Shown here piece by piece: positions 21,546 through 31,312 of a stretch of DNA of 46,466 bases. Under the pieces are notes generated by a model that was given only the letters and a program-made list of their open reading frames with translations, had not been told where the DNA came from and did no database searches. Numbering within the stretch: position 1 is the first letter of the stretch; the number at the start of each line of letters is the position of its first letter. Origin of the DNA: Candidatus Omnitrophota bacterium (lineage in GTDB: Bacteria; Omnitrophota; Gorgyraeia; Pluralincolimonadales; Pluralincolimonadaceae); the NCBI GenBank assembly GCA_003141835.1, contig PLNR01000008.1, positions 196,472 through 242,937 on the forward strand. The letters are read 5' to 3'. A program made the position numbers and the translations under genes.

Positions 21546-21549
21546 GTAA

Positions 21550-22191
21550 TTAAATGAATCCTTTTTCTTTGAGGAATTTTTCTGTAATATTCGAGGGCCT
21601 TCGGCCGCGGCCTGCGTATTTCGCCGCATATTTGCCGAGCATGTCTGTTTCAAGGTTTACTTTATCCCCTGTCTTCTTTGAGCCGAGCGTAGTAGCCCTG
21701 GCCGTATGCGGGATTATATACACGGAGAACGAGGCCTCATCCAGCGCCGCGACGGTCAGGCTTACGCCGTCGATAGCTACTGAACCTTTCAATACGATAC
21801 CATCGAGGATCTCTCCGGAGGCTTTTATCTCCAGTAATATCTCGCCCCTCTCTTCTTTTTTTGACTTTATCGTGCCGGTGCCGTCGACATGGCCGGTCAC
21901 GAAGTGGCCGCTTATCTTTCCGCCGCTTAAGAGCGCCCCTTCAAGGTTCACATTTGTGCCTTCTTTCAACTCCCCCAGGCTCGTCTTCTTCAGCGTCTCT
22001 CGTATCGCCTCTACGGAAAAATCGTTTTTTCCGGCCGCGATAACGGTCAGGCAAGCGCCGTTCACGGATACGGAATCCCCCTTCTTCAGGCCTTTTAGTA
22101 TCCTGTCAGCCTTGACGGTAAATACCGCGGGCTCGCTTGACCTGTCGATCCTTTCAATAGTACCCAGCTCTTCTATTATTCCCGTAAACAT
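21550..22191 (-). CDS. ribE: Riboflavin synthase alpha subunit
   Basis: MFTGIIEELGTIERID; VSVNGACLTV; GHFVTGHVDGTG; VAIDGVSLTV. Confidence 0.95.
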   Translation of the reverse strand: MFTGIIEELGTIERIDRSSEPAVFTVKADRILKGLKKGDSVSVNGACLTVIAAGKNDFSVEAIRETLKKTSLGELKEGTNVNLEGALLSGGKISGHFVTGHVDGTGTIKSKKEERGEILLEIKASGEILDGIVLKGSVAIDGVSLTVAALDEASFSVYIIPHTARATTLGSKKTGDKVNLETDMLGKYAAKYAGRGRRPSNITEKFLKEKGFI

Positions 22192-22192
22192 T

Positions 22193-23230
22193 TCAGTTTA
22201 TCACGTACCCTTCTATAAGAAGATCGTCGCCGATCTTGCGAAAAGACATCCTTTTAAGCCTTATTGCCTTGCCAACTTTTTCAGCGCCTTCGCCTTCGAC
22301 CGATGTCGTAGCCTTACGCCCGCCGATTATCTTAGGCGCAATAAAGAAATATACCTTATCCACCACGCCTGCTTCCAGCGCCGAGGCAACCGTCTCGCCG
22401 CCGCCTTCAATCAAAACGCTGGTTATCTGCCTCTTTGCCAATTCCTTAAGCAGCGCTTTTATGTCCACCCTTCCGTCCTTTTTTTTGGTCGCCGCTATCA
22501 CCACTTCCCCGCCTTTGCTATTAAAGATCCGAGCCTTATCCGGGATACTGGCCTTTCCCGCAAGGATAATTCGCAACGGCTGCTTTACCCTCTTGCCTTT
22601 TATCCTTGCCGTCAATAAAGGGTCGTCTTTCAGGACCGTCCCGGCGCCGACCATTACCACGTCATGCTCGCTGCGCAGCTTATGTACGAATTCCCGCGCC
22701 TTATCGCCGGATATCCATTTCGAATCTCCGGTGCGCGTGGCTATCTTCCCGTCAAGGCTCTGGGCGACCTTGACCGCGACAAAAGGCATCTTCCTGGTTA
22801 TGTATTTTATGAAATCCTCGTTTATCTCACCCGCCTCGGCCTCTAAGAATCCCACGGCGGTCTTTATCCCACAGGTCCTTAATATCCGCAGGCCCCTTCC
22901 GTTATTTAACGGGTTAGGGTCCTTTATAGCAGCCACGACGCGCTTTATACCTGACCGGATTATCGCGTCGGTGCACGGCGGCGTCCTGCCGAAGCGGCTG
23001 CACGGCTCAAGCGAGACGTACATTGTCGCGCCTTCGGCCTTTTTTCCGGCCTGGCGCAGGGCGTATATCTCGGCGTGCGGCCCGCCGGCAAACTTATGGA
23101 AACCCTTACCGAGCACTTTTCCGTCTTTAACGATGACCGCGCCGACGCACGGGTTCGGGCTGGTCATCCCCTTGGCTTTTTTAGCCAGGTCCAGGGCTAT
23201 CTTTATGTATTTTTCTTCTTCGCCGCGCAT
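22193..23230 (-). CDS. ribD: Bifunctional diaminohydroxyphosphoribosylaminopyrimidine deaminase / uracil reductase
   Basis: TSPNPCVGAVIVKDGKVLGKGFHKFAGGPHAEIYAL; VSLEPCSRFGRTPPCTDAII; reductase domain SLDGKIATRTGDSKWIS. Confidence 0.95.
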   Translation of the reverse strand: MRGEEEKYIKIALDLAKKAKGMTSPNPCVGAVIVKDGKVLGKGFHKFAGGPHAEIYALRQAGKKAEGATMYVSLEPCSRFGRTPPCTDAIIRSGIKRVVAAIKDPNPLNNGRGLRILRTCGIKTAVGFLEAEAGEINEDFIKYITRKMPFVAVKVAQSLDGKIATRTGDSKWISGDKAREFVHKLRSEHDVVMVGAGTVLKDDPLLTARIKGKRVKQPLRIILAGKASIPDKARIFNSKGGEVVIAATKKKDGRVDIKALLKELAKRQITSVLIEGGGETVASALEAGVVDKVYFFIAPKIIGGRKATTSVEGEGAEKVGKAIRLKRMSFRKIGDDLLIEGYVIN

Positions 23231-24036
23231 TTTTTGATCTCTTCGACCAGGCTGTACGGCACCTTTACCGTGCCCATCAGCATCTGGCCTTTATTAAGCC
23301 CGTGGCAATCCGAACCGCCGCTGACCAGGAGCCCGTACTCCTTCGCGAGTTCGAGATATCTTTTCGTGACCTGTTTCGAATGCTCGGAATGGTAGGCCTC
23401 TATCCCGTCCAGCCCGTATTTTACGAATTTCGGGATAAGGGCGTCGCCGCCCATCAAATGGGGATGCGCGTAGACCGCGACAGCGCCTACCCGCTTCAGT
23501 TCGGCTATCGCGTCCTTGGCGCTGATGTCATAATGCGCCACATAACAGGGCCCCTTGTCCCCAATGAAGCGTTTGAACGCCTCCTGGATCGAGGAGACGT
23601 AGCCCCTTTCCTCAAGCACGGCGGCCACATGAAGCCTGCCGACTGAGCCGGGGCCGCTCAACTCAAATACGCGCGCCGGGTCCAGGTCCACGTTATATTT
23701 TTTGAGCTTCTCGACCATCTGGTATACCCTGTCCACCCTGTTCTTCCGGATAGACTCCAGCCTCGAGAGGAATTTTTTGTCATTAATGTCCGGGTAGAAT
23801 CCCAAAAGATGGACCTCGCGGCCTTTCTCCTGGGCAGACATCTCGACGCCGGGAATGACTTCCAGCCCGGCCTTTTTAGCGGCTTTTACCGCCGTCTCGA
23901 TCCCGTCGATGCAGTCATGGTCGGTTATCGCTATGCACGAGAGCCCGACCTTTACCGCGTTCTCGACGACCTCCTGCGGGGAGAAAGTCCCGTCGGAAAT
24001 ATGCGTATGGACGTGGAGGTCAACCGTTCTTTCCAC
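23203..24036 (-). CDS. PHP-domain phosphoesterase (RNase AM/TrpH-like)
   Basis: DLHVHTHISDGTFSP, AITDHDCIDG, VEMSAQ, GSDCHG. Confidence 0.88.
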   Translation of the reverse strand: MERTVDLHVHTHISDGTFSPQEVVENAVKVGLSCIAITDHDCIDGIETAVKAAKKAGLEVIPGVEMSAQEKGREVHLLGFYPDINDKKFLSRLESIRKNRVDRVYQMVEKLKKYNVDLDPARVFELSGPGSVGRLHVAAVLEERGYVSSIQEAFKRFIGDKGPCYVAHYDISAKDAIAELKRVGAVAVYAHPHLMGGDALIPKFVKYGLDGIEAYHSEHSKQVTKRYLELAKEYGLLVSGGSDCHGLNKGQMLMGTVKVPYSLVEEIKKCAAKKKNT

Positions 24037-24442
24037 CCGCCGCCTCTTCCTTGTTTATCTTGTCAAGGATGCCGTTGACGAATTTCCCGGATTCGGTATC
24101 CCCGAATTTCTTGGCCAGGTCGACGGCCTCGTTTATGGATACCTTAGGCGGTATGTCTTCGCAAAAGAGCAGCTCATACGCGGCCATCCTGAGCACATTG
24201 CGGTCGATGACGGCCATGCGGCTGAGTTTCCAGTTGCTGGCATATTTCGTGATCATCTCATCGATCTTCTTCTTGTTCCTGATGGTGCCTATGACGATCT
24301 TGGCGGCGAAATCCGATACCTCGGGCTCCGTCTCTATGTTCTTCCAGAAATCCACCAGGATCTTGTCCTCAGGGTCTTTCCTGACGTCGATCTGGTACAA
24401 TATCTGGAGCGCGTACTCCCGCGCCTGGGTGCGTTTTCTCAT
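24020..24442 (-). CDS. nusB: Transcription antitermination factor NusB
   Basis: REYALQILYQID; LSRMAVIDRNVLRMAAYELLF; SINEAVDLAKKFGDTESGKFVNGILDKI. Confidence 0.94.
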   Translation of the reverse strand: MRKRTQAREYALQILYQIDVRKDPEDKILVDFWKNIETEPEVSDFAAKIVIGTIRNKKKIDEMITKYASNWKLSRMAVIDRNVLRMAAYELLFCEDIPPKVSINEAVDLAKKFGDTESGKFVNGILDKINKEEAAGGKNG

Positions 24443-24443
24443 C

Positions 24444-24908
24444 TTAGATGTTCTCTAAGAGGTTCACCATCTCAATGGCCGATATCGCTGCGTCACGGCC
24501 CTTGTTGCCGTCCTTTGTCCCGGCGCGCTCAATTGCCTGTTCGAGGTTCTCGGCCGTTATGACGCCGAATATTACCGGGATACCCGTATCGAGCGACACC
24601 TTCGCGACGCCCTTCGCGGCCTCGCCGGCGACATACTCGAAGTGCGGGGTCGAACCTTTTATCACCGCGCCGATGCATATCACGGCGTCGAATTTCTTCG
24701 ACTTCGCGATCTTATTCGCAACGACCGGTATCTCGAACGCTCCCGGCACCCAAACGGCTTCTATCTCGGCCTCTTTCGCGCCGTGGCGCAGCAGGGTATC
24801 GATAGCCCCTTCAAGCAGCCGCTTCGAGATAAAATCGTTGAACCTCGAGACGACTATCGCGAACTTTTTCCCTTTCGCGATCAACTGCCCTTCTATTGTC
24901 TTTACCAT
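24444..24908 (-). CDS. ribH: 6,7-dimethyl-8-ribityllumazine synthase
   Basis: [75 protein letters not shown]. Confidence 0.96.
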   Translation of the reverse strand: MVKTIEGQLIAKGKKFAIVVSRFNDFISKRLLEGAIDTLLRHGAKEAEIEAVWVPGAFEIPVVANKIAKSKKFDAVICIGAVIKGSTPHFEYVAGEAAKGVAKVSLDTGIPVIFGVITAENLEQAIERAGTKDGNKGRDAAISAIEMVNLLENI

Positions 24909-24928
24909 CTTCCTTCCCTCCTTCTCCT

Positions 24929-26128
24929 TTAAAGTATTCCCTTTAACACGTGTCCGAGTTTTTCTTTCTTCGCCTTTAAATATTTTATATTCCTGGGGTT
25001 TGAAGGCATCTCGATAGGGACGCGCTCGACGACCTTCAAGCCGTATCCCTCGAGGCCGACTATCTTCTGCGGGTTATTGGTGATAAGGCGTATCTTTTTT
25101 ATGCCCAGGTCCGCGAGTATCTGCGCGCCTGTGCCGTAATCCCGCAGGTCCGCGTCAAAACCAAGCGCCTCGTTCGCCTCGACGGTGTCGAGGCCCTTAT
25201 CCTGGAGCGCGTAGGCCTTTATCTTGTTCTCGAGCCCTATTCCCCGGCCCTCCTGCCTCATATATAAGAGGACGCCGCGGCCTTCCTTCTTTATCATGGA
25301 TAAAGCCCGCCTGAGCTGCCCGCCGCAATCACAACGCAGCGAGCCGAATACATCGCCTGTCAGGCATTCGGAATGGACCCTTACCAGGACCGGCTTATCC
25401 GTAATTTTCCCCAGCATAAGCGCGACATGCACCTTCCTATCGATAAGCGATTCGTAAAGCTGGAGTTTGAACTCTCCGTATCCGGTCGGTAGGGTGGTCT
25501 CTTCTATCTTTTGGACGAGTTTTTCGGCCGCCATCCGGTATTTTATCAGGGCGGCTATAGTGCAGATCTTAAGCTTGTACTTCTTGGCGAATTTTATGAG
25601 CTGGGGAGTCCGGGCCATCGTCCCGTCGTCGTTCATTATCTCGCAGATGACGCCGGCCGGCTTGAGTTTCGCTAATTTCGCTAGGTCTACTGCAGCCTCG
25701 GTATGGCCTGTCCTGACGAGCACCCCGCCCTCTTTCGCCCTCAACGGGAAGATATGGCCGGGCCGGCTGAAATCACCGGGCCTCGACCTCGTGTTCACGA
25801 GCGCCTTTATCGTCCTTGCCCTGTCGTGGGCGGAGATCCCGGTAGTTACGCCTTCTTTCGCGTCTATAGACATCGTCCACGCGGTATTGAAATTCCCCCC
25901 GCCGGTCTCGGAAAGGACCTCTATCCCGAGTTCGCGGAGCCGCTTCTCTTCCATCGGGACGCAGATAAGGCCGCGTCCGTATTTCGCCATGAAATTTATC
26001 CCCTCGGGCGTGACGAATTCCGCGGCCATGAGGAGGTCTCCCTCGTTCTCGCGGTCCTCATCGTCGATGACGATGATCATCCTGCCCTTTTTGATATACT
26101 CTATAGCTTCTTTGATCGTGTTGAACAT
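24929..26128 (-). CDS. ribBA: Bifunctional DHBP synthase / GTP cyclohydrolase II
   Basis: [56 protein letters not shown]. Confidence 0.96.
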   Translation of the reverse strand: MFNTIKEAIEYIKKGRMIIVIDDEDRENEGDLLMAAEFVTPEGINFMAKYGRGLICVPMEEKRLRELGIEVLSETGGGNFNTAWTMSIDAKEGVTTGISAHDRARTIKALVNTRSRPGDFSRPGHIFPLRAKEGGVLVRTGHTEAAVDLAKLAKLKPAGVICEIMNDDGTMARTPQLIKFAKKYKLKICTIAALIKYRMAAEKLVQKIEETTLPTGYGEFKLQLYESLIDRKVHVALMLGKITDKPVLVRVHSECLTGDVFGSLRCDCGGQLRRALSMIKKEGRGVLLYMRQEGRGIGLENKIKAYALQDKGLDTVEANEALGFDADLRDYGTGAQILADLGIKKIRLITNNPQKIVGLEGYGLKVVERVPIEMPSNPRNIKYLKAKKEKLGHVLKGIL

Positions 26129-26140
26129 ATAATTCTTTCC

Positions 26141-26167
26141 ATCCTGTAGCCTAACCGGCTACAGGAT
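26141..26167 (-). promoter_or_regulatory. Perfect 11-bp hairpin in ribBA leader, next to the ribosome-binding region
   Basis: ATCCTGTAGCC-TAACC-GGCTACAGGAT (plus-strand view), between terminator and GGAAAG/ATG. Confidence 0.7.
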
Positions 26168-26180
26168 TTTTGCCTTCGGC

Positions 26181-26212
26181 AAAAAAAATATCCCGAAGAA
26201 GTTCTTCGGGAT
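26181..26212 (-). terminator. Rho-independent terminator / riboswitch expression platform
   Basis: Minus strand ATCCCGAAGAA-C-TTCTTCGGGAT followed by A and T8. Confidence 0.85.
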
Positions 26213-26249
26213 AAAATATAAATCCGCTCTTAAGCGCAAAGCGCCTATT

Positions 26250-26369
26250 TATCTTCTCCCGTCTAGACTGTAACTATTGGCTCTGGGATTTCTCCAGATC
26301 TGCCCCCTTATTTTTGAGAGCTCGCGGGCTTTACCGCCAGTGGGGAATCTCACCCCTCCCGAAGATGCA
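26250..26369 (-). promoter_or_regulatory. FMN riboswitch (RFN element)
   Basis: Minus strand: GCATCTTCGGGAGGGGTGAGATTCCCCACTGGCGGTAAAGCCCGCGAGC...CAGATCTGGAGAAATCCCAGAGCCAATAGTTACAGTCTAGACGGGAGAAGA, matching RFN consensus blocks. Confidence 0.95.
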
Positions 26370-26372
26370 ATA

Positions 26373-26401
26373 ATTCTATACCATGTACCGGTTGTTGTCA
26401 A
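26373..26401 (-). promoter_or_regulatory. Promoter of the rib operon: TTGACA (26396-26401) - 17 nt - TAGAAT (26373-26378)
   Basis: Direct match immediately upstream of the riboswitch. Confidence 0.7.
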
Positions 26402-26460
26402 GCAATTTGCGTTCTAGCGGGTGACTGGGCAGGCAGGACCCGCTCGTATAAGGGGCCTTA

Positions 26461-26489
26461 TTGACAAGCCGGGGCTTATGGGGTATCAT
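26461..26489 (+). promoter_or_regulatory. Promoter of the GAF-GGDEF gene: TTGACA (26461-26466) - 17 nt - TATCAT (26484-26489)
   Basis: Direct match. ATG at 26500 lies only 10 nt past the -10. Confidence 0.7.
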
Positions 26490-26499
26490 TAATCCCGTT

Positions 26500-27669
26500 A
26501 TGGAAAGAAAAAACATCCAGGAGAGGCTTGACCGGGTACGCGCTGAGCTGGCGATCTTCTATGAGATCGGCAATGCGATGCGCTCTACCCTCAATCTTGA
26601 AGAGATCCTCTTCATCATACTTACCGGTGTAACTTCCCACGCGGGCCTTGGTTTCAACAGGGCCATGCTATTCCTCGTGAACGAGCAGGAGCACGCACTT
26701 GAAGGAAAGATGGGCTTAGGCCCGCATTCCGGCGAAGAGGCCGGCCGCATCTGGACCGGGATATCTTCCCAGCAGATGTCGCTTGAGGATTTGATATCCG
26801 CCTACGCCTTTTATAAGAAAGGCGGATCTGACCTCGATAAAGCGGTCAGGAGCATCAAGCTCCCCTTGCGCGAAGACGCGGGGGTCCTTGCCATGACCGT
26901 CCTTGAGGGCATGAGTTTCGAGATAACGACAGATGAGACGCGCCAGAAGACGGCCAATGACCCTGTCCTCCAATCTTTAAGGACCGAATACTTCGTGACC
27001 GTCCCGCTCAAGGCAAAGGACAAGGTTGTAGGCGTAATACTGGCCGACAACCTCTTCACGAAGAAGCCCATATTAAAAGACGACATAAGGACATTGACGA
27101 TGTTCGCGAATCATGCCGGTCTCGCGATAGAGAACTCACGCCTATACGAACAGACGGTCTACGAATCCAATACCGATACGCTTACCCGCCTGTGGAACCA
27201 CGGCTATTTCCAGTTCCTCCTGACAGAAGAACTGAAAAAGGCCTACGAGAACAAGACCCCGGTTTCCATGATCATGTTCGACATAGATAATTTCAAGAAT
27301 TACAATGATACGAACGGCCACCAGATGGGAGACCAGATACTGCGCGAAGTAGCCAGGATATTAAAGACGGTCTGCGACGGGAAGGGCTTCGTGGCGCGTT
27401 ACGGAGGCGAGGAGTTCGCGGTGATACTTCCCAGCCAGGCTAAAGACCCCGCTTATGCCATAGCGGATAACCTAAGGATGGAAATAGAAAATTATGAATT
27501 CAAAAGGCAGGAAGTCCAGCCCAACAAGAACCTTACCATAAGCGCGGGCCTCTCTACCTATCCAGAAGACGCGCTCGATAAAGAAAGGCTGATCTACTTA
27601 GCTGATATGGCGCTGTATGAAGCGAAGCGGACCGGCAAAAACAAAGTCTGCGCCTATAGGTCCAAATGA
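26500..27669 (+). CDS. GAF-domain diguanylate cyclase (GGEEF)
   Basis: MERKNIQERLDRVRAELAIFYEIG..., GAF region, then FDIDNFKNYNDTNGHQMGDQILREVA...RYGGEEFAVILP. Start moved to 26500 based on the promoter. Confidence 0.93.
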   Translation: MERKNIQERLDRVRAELAIFYEIGNAMRSTLNLEEILFIILTGVTSHAGLGFNRAMLFLVNEQEHALEGKMGLGPHSGEEAGRIWTGISSQQMSLEDLISAYAFYKKGGSDLDKAVRSIKLPLREDAGVLAMTVLEGMSFEITTDETRQKTANDPVLQSLRTEYFVTVPLKAKDKVVGVILADNLFTKKPILKDDIRTLTMFANHAGLAIENSRLYEQTVYESNTDTLTRLWNHGYFQFLLTEELKKAYENKTPVSMIMFDIDNFKNYNDTNGHQMGDQILREVARILKTVCDGKGFVARYGGEEFAVILPSQAKDPAYAIADNLRMEIENYEFKRQEVQPNKNLTISAGLSTYPEDALDKERLIYLADMALYEAKRTGKNKVCAYRSK

Positions 27670-27671
27670 CC

Positions 27672-30600
27672 CTAAGCTGTCTTCGCCTCCAGCTCTTGTG
27701 AAAACTTAACCGAAACGATCTTCGATACACCCGACTCTTCCATAGTGATCCCGTACATTACGTCGGCCACCGAAATCGTCTTCTTGTTATGCGTTATTAT
27801 TATGAACTGCGAAGTTTTCACGAAATCCTTCAGCACCCTGCAGAACCTGTCTATATTGGCCTCATCGAGCGCCGCGTCCATCTCGTCCATCACGCAGAAC
27901 GGGCTCGGTTTCACCTTGAATATCGAGAAGAGCAGCGCTATGGCCGTCATCGAGCGCTCGCCTCCGGATAACAGCGATATGGTCTGCGGTTTCTTCCCCG
28001 GGGGCCGCGCGATTATCTCGATGCCGCTCTCGAGGATATCCTCCTGGTCGATGAGCAGCAACTCCGCGTCGCCTCCGCCGAAAAGCAGCCTGAACATATC
28101 CCTGAATTCTACCTGTATCTTCTGGAAGGTCTCGAGGAACATCTCGCGGGTCGTCCTGTTGAGCTTGTTTATCGCCGTATGGATGTCATTTTTAGCCAGG
28201 ACGAGGTCCTGCTGCTGGGTAGTCAGGAAATCATACCTCTGCTGTAATTCCTGGTGCTCCTCTATCGCGACGAGGTTGACCGGGCCCATCCCTTCGAGCT
28301 TAGAGCGCAGCGCTTCCATCTTCCCGTTCGTCTCGTCCCAATTGATATCTTCAGGTATGGCTGCCTGCTCAAGGTCGGTCTCGACCTTATAGACCTGGAC
28401 CAGCCTGTCGCGCAGGCTGCTCTTCTTGTAATTGAATTCAGTGGTCTTGACCTCAAGTGTATGGAGGCGTCCGCTCAATTCGTTGAAGGACTTCTGCGTC
28501 TCCCTCGCCTCGTTCTCTACCTTGGTTATGGAATCACTCGCGGCCCTTCTTTCATCCAGTATCTTCTGCGAATCGGACTCGGCCGCGATCCTGGCGCCGA
28601 CCAGCTCCTCGTTCCTCTTGGTGAGCTGTTCCGATTCGACCATTAATTCGGATATCTTTATCTTGGAATCGGCGATCTCCTTATCTTTGGATGCGAGTCC
28701 GGCTTTTTCGTCCTCGAACGACCTCGCCATCATGGAGAGGGCGTTGGTCACCGATACCTCTTTGTCCTTAAGCATATCCAACTCGGTCTTGCTCTGGGTT
28801 ATAAGGACGAGCGTATCCTCCCTCTCTTTCAGTTTGAGGGCTGTCGTATCCTGGTTCAACTTGATCGTATCCTGGACCTTGGCGTCCTCGTCGTCGAGTG
28901 AGGCGAGTTCCTTCTTGAACTCCTCTTCCTTGGTCACATAGGTATCTATCTCGGAGTTCACTTCCCCGAGTTCCAGGTTCAACAGCGACTCCTCCTCGTT
29001 GAGCTTGTTCATGGCTTCTTCGAGGCCCGCTTTTTCGCTGATCTTGTTGGCGTTATCTATCTGTATCTTATGTATATCTTCGGCGACCGCCTTTGCCTCG
29101 GTCTGGAGCGAATCCCTGAGCTGCTTCTTTTCCTGGAGGCCGCGCTCGAGGTCCCCTGACCTGGCCTTCAGGTTTTCTATGGTTATCCTTAATTCTTTTA
29201 TCTTGGCATCCCTGCCTATCAGGCCGAACCCTTCTATCTTCTGGATCTTGCCTCCGGCAGAGAGGCCCTTCTCCACGACTTCGCCGTTCTTGGTTATGAG
29301 CCTGACATGGTCCTGGCGGCCGGCTATCGAGCCGAACGCGGATTCCAGGTCATCGACAAGGTAAGTATCCCTCAATAGGTATTCGAGGACGGATTTTATG
29401 CTCGCTTCAGCCTTTACGTAATTTATAAGGTCTGTCCTTGATTCACAGCGGGATATGCCTTCCACCGGTATGAACGAGGCGCGCCCAAGCGAACCTTCGT
29501 CCAGGAATTTAATGAGCCTTTTCGCGGTCTCGTTGTCCTTGACGATTACGGCCTGCGCCATGTCCCCTAAGGCCGCCTCGATGGCGCTGTCGTAACCCTG
29601 GAAGGGTTCTATCATATCAGCCACTATGCCTACTACGCCCTGGGATACGGGCGACCCCTTTTCAACCTCTTTCAGGACTGTTTTTACGCCAAGGGAGAAA
29701 CCCTCGTATTTCGCCTTCAAGTCCTCAAGGAAAGAGAGGCGCGATTGCGCCGCGGTCAATTCCGAGCTGAGGCCCTGGAACTCGACCTCAAGGTTAGTTA
29801 TCTCTTCGCTTAAAGTGCTTAGGTCCCCTTCAGTCTGGGCTTTTTTCCAGTTAAGGTTCTCTATATCCTTGGATATCTTTTCCACGAACGCCACCAGTTC
29901 GCCGAGTTTTTGCCCGGAAGCGGCCCTCTCTTCGTCGACCTTCCTCTTCTCTACCTCTATCCTTCTCTGGCGGGCGCCGAGGTGCTGTGTGTGCGCGACT
30001 AATTTGGTCAACTCGTTACGGGCCTTGGTCTGTCCCGCAGCTATATCCACGACGTAGAGTTTCGCTTTTTCGATGTTCTGCTGGCAGGTCTTTACCGTTT
30101 CGGCGATCGCTTCAAGATATCCGGTCTTCTCCTCTATCTCGGTCCTCTTGCTTTCCTCATTGCTCTTGAAAAGGCCTGCCTCGGAATTCAACCGGCCCAC
30201 CTCGTTCTCCAGGTTGGAAAGCCTTTCGCGGTTTGAGGCCATATCCTTCTCCAAGCCGGCGATCCTGGAATTGATCTCGTTAGACCTTTCGGAATTATAC
30301 GATACCTTGTCCTTGTTCCTCTCGACCTGGCCTTCTATATTGACCACATTGGCCTTCGCGTCCGATAACCGCTGGTCGACTTTCGCCAGGTCGTCGCGCA
30401 GCGAGGCCAGTTTCGAATCAAGGCCGGAGATGATGGAATTCAGTTCGGATTCCTTTGCCGCGAGGGAATCCTTGTCCGAAGATATGCTGCCTTCTTCCTG
30501 CCTTATCTTCCTGAACTCAGCCGCAGCCGTCCATATCTCCATCTCTTTCAGTTTTTCGAAATCTTCCTTATATTTCCTCGCTTTGTTGGCCTGGCGCTCG

Positions 30601-31214
30601 ATAGAGTTTATCTGCCGCTTCACTTCGGTGATCACGTCGCTTACCCTGAGGAGGTTCGCCTCTGTCTGCTCCAGTTTTCTTAAGGCTTCCTTTTTCTTGG
30701 CCTTATACCTGGTAATTCCTGCGGCCTCCTCGAATACATAACGCCTCTCTTCGGGTCGAGAGTCTAACAATTCGGCTATCCTGTTCTGTTCCATTAAGGA
30801 ATAGGTGGATGTGCCGATGCCGGTCCCCATCAAAAGTTCATTGATATCTTTTAGCCTTACGGGAGTCTTGTTTATGAAATATTCGCTCTCCCCTGAACGG
30901 AATACTCTCCTTGTTATGGTGACTTCGTCATATTCCGTGGGAAGGATCTTAGGCTGGTTTACTATCGTGAGGGATACTTCCGCGAAACCAAGGGCTTCTT
31001 TTCCGTCGGTGCCGCTGAAGATGACGTCTTCCATCTTCGTGCCGCGGATCTCCCTGGCAGAGGTCTCTCCGAGTACCCACTTGATCGAGTCGGAGATGTT
31101 GGATTTACCGCAGCCGTTGGGCCCGACTATCGCCGTTACGCCCGGCTCAAAATTCAGCTGGGTCTTGTTAGCGAACGACTTGAAGCCAAAAAGTTCCAGG
31201 TTCTTAAAATGCAA
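27672..31214 (-). CDS. smc: Chromosome segregation protein SMC
   Basis: FGFKSFANKTQLNFEPGVTAIVGPNGCGKSNISDSI; hinge; LLSGGERSMTAIALLFSIFKVKPSPFCVMDEMDAALDEAN. TTG start. Confidence 0.97.
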   Translation of the reverse strand: MHFKNLELFGFKSFANKTQLNFEPGVTAIVGPNGCGKSNISDSIKWVLGETSAREIRGTKMEDVIFSGTDGKEALGFAEVSLTIVNQPKILPTEYDEVTITRRVFRSGESEYFINKTPVRLKDINELLMGTGIGTSTYSLMEQNRIAELLDSRPEERRYVFEEAAGITRYKAKKKEALRKLEQTEANLLRVSDVITEVKRQINSIERQANKARKYKEDFEKLKEMEIWTAAAEFRKIRQEEGSISSDKDSLAAKESELNSIISGLDSKLASLRDDLAKVDQRLSDAKANVVNIEGQVERNKDKVSYNSERSNEINSRIAGLEKDMASNRERLSNLENEVGRLNSEAGLFKSNEESKRTEIEEKTGYLEAIAETVKTCQQNIEKAKLYVVDIAAGQTKARNELTKLVAHTQHLGARQRRIEVEKRKVDEERAASGQKLGELVAFVEKISKDIENLNWKKAQTEGDLSTLSEEITNLEVEFQGLSSELTAAQSRLSFLEDLKAKYEGFSLGVKTVLKEVEKGSPVSQGVVGIVADMIEPFQGYDSAIEAALGDMAQAVIVKDNETAKRLIKFLDEGSLGRASFIPVEGISRCESRTDLINYVKAEASIKSVLEYLLRDTYLVDDLESAFGSIAGRQDHVRLITKNGEVVEKGLSAGGKIQKIEGFGLIGRDAKIKELRITIENLKARSGDLERGLQEKKQLRDSLQTEAKAVAEDIHKIQIDNANKISEKAGLEEAMNKLNEEESLLNLELGEVNSEIDTYVTKEEEFKKELASLDDEDAKVQDTIKLNQDTTALKLKEREDTLVLITQSKTELDMLKDKEVSVTNALSMMARSFEDEKAGLASKDKEIADSKIKISELMVESEQLTKRNEELVGARIAAESDSQKILDERRAASDSITKVENEARETQKSFNELSGRLHTLEVKTTEFNYKKSSLRDRLVQVYKVETDLEQAAIPEDINWDETNGKMEALRSKLEGMGPVNLVAIEEHQELQQRYDFLTTQQQDLVLAKNDIHTAINKLNRTTREMFLETFQKIQVEFRDMFRLLFGGGDAELLLIDQEDILESGIEIIARPPGKKPQTISLLSGGERSMTAIALLFSIFKVKPSPFCVMDEMDAALDEANIDRFCRVLKDFVKTSQFIIITHNKKTISVADVMYGITMEESGVSKIVSVKFSQELEAKTA

Positions 31215-31276
31215 ATTGGCACCCTCCCTTCCGACAGTTGAACACCCAAAATTGTTCTCGGTCGGGGAGTGCCAAG
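31215..31276 (-). promoter_or_regulatory. Structured 5' leader hairpin of smc
   Basis: Nested helices TTGGCAC(31216-31222)/GTGCCAA(31269-31275), CCGAC(31231-31235)/GTCGG(31261-31265), GAACA(31240-31244)/TGTTC(31253-31257). The purine-rich GGGAGG ribosome-binding stretch lies in one arm. Confidence 0.6.
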
Positions 31277-31312
31277 ATTATTTTGTTATCTTTATTCCGA
31301 ATTGTTAGTTAA

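Noticed and set aside
21554-23237. Long plus-strand ORFs (354 aa and 333 aa) opposite ribE and ribD
   Set aside because: They are exactly antisense to well-supported rib genes and show no recognisable domains; an effect of codon bias.
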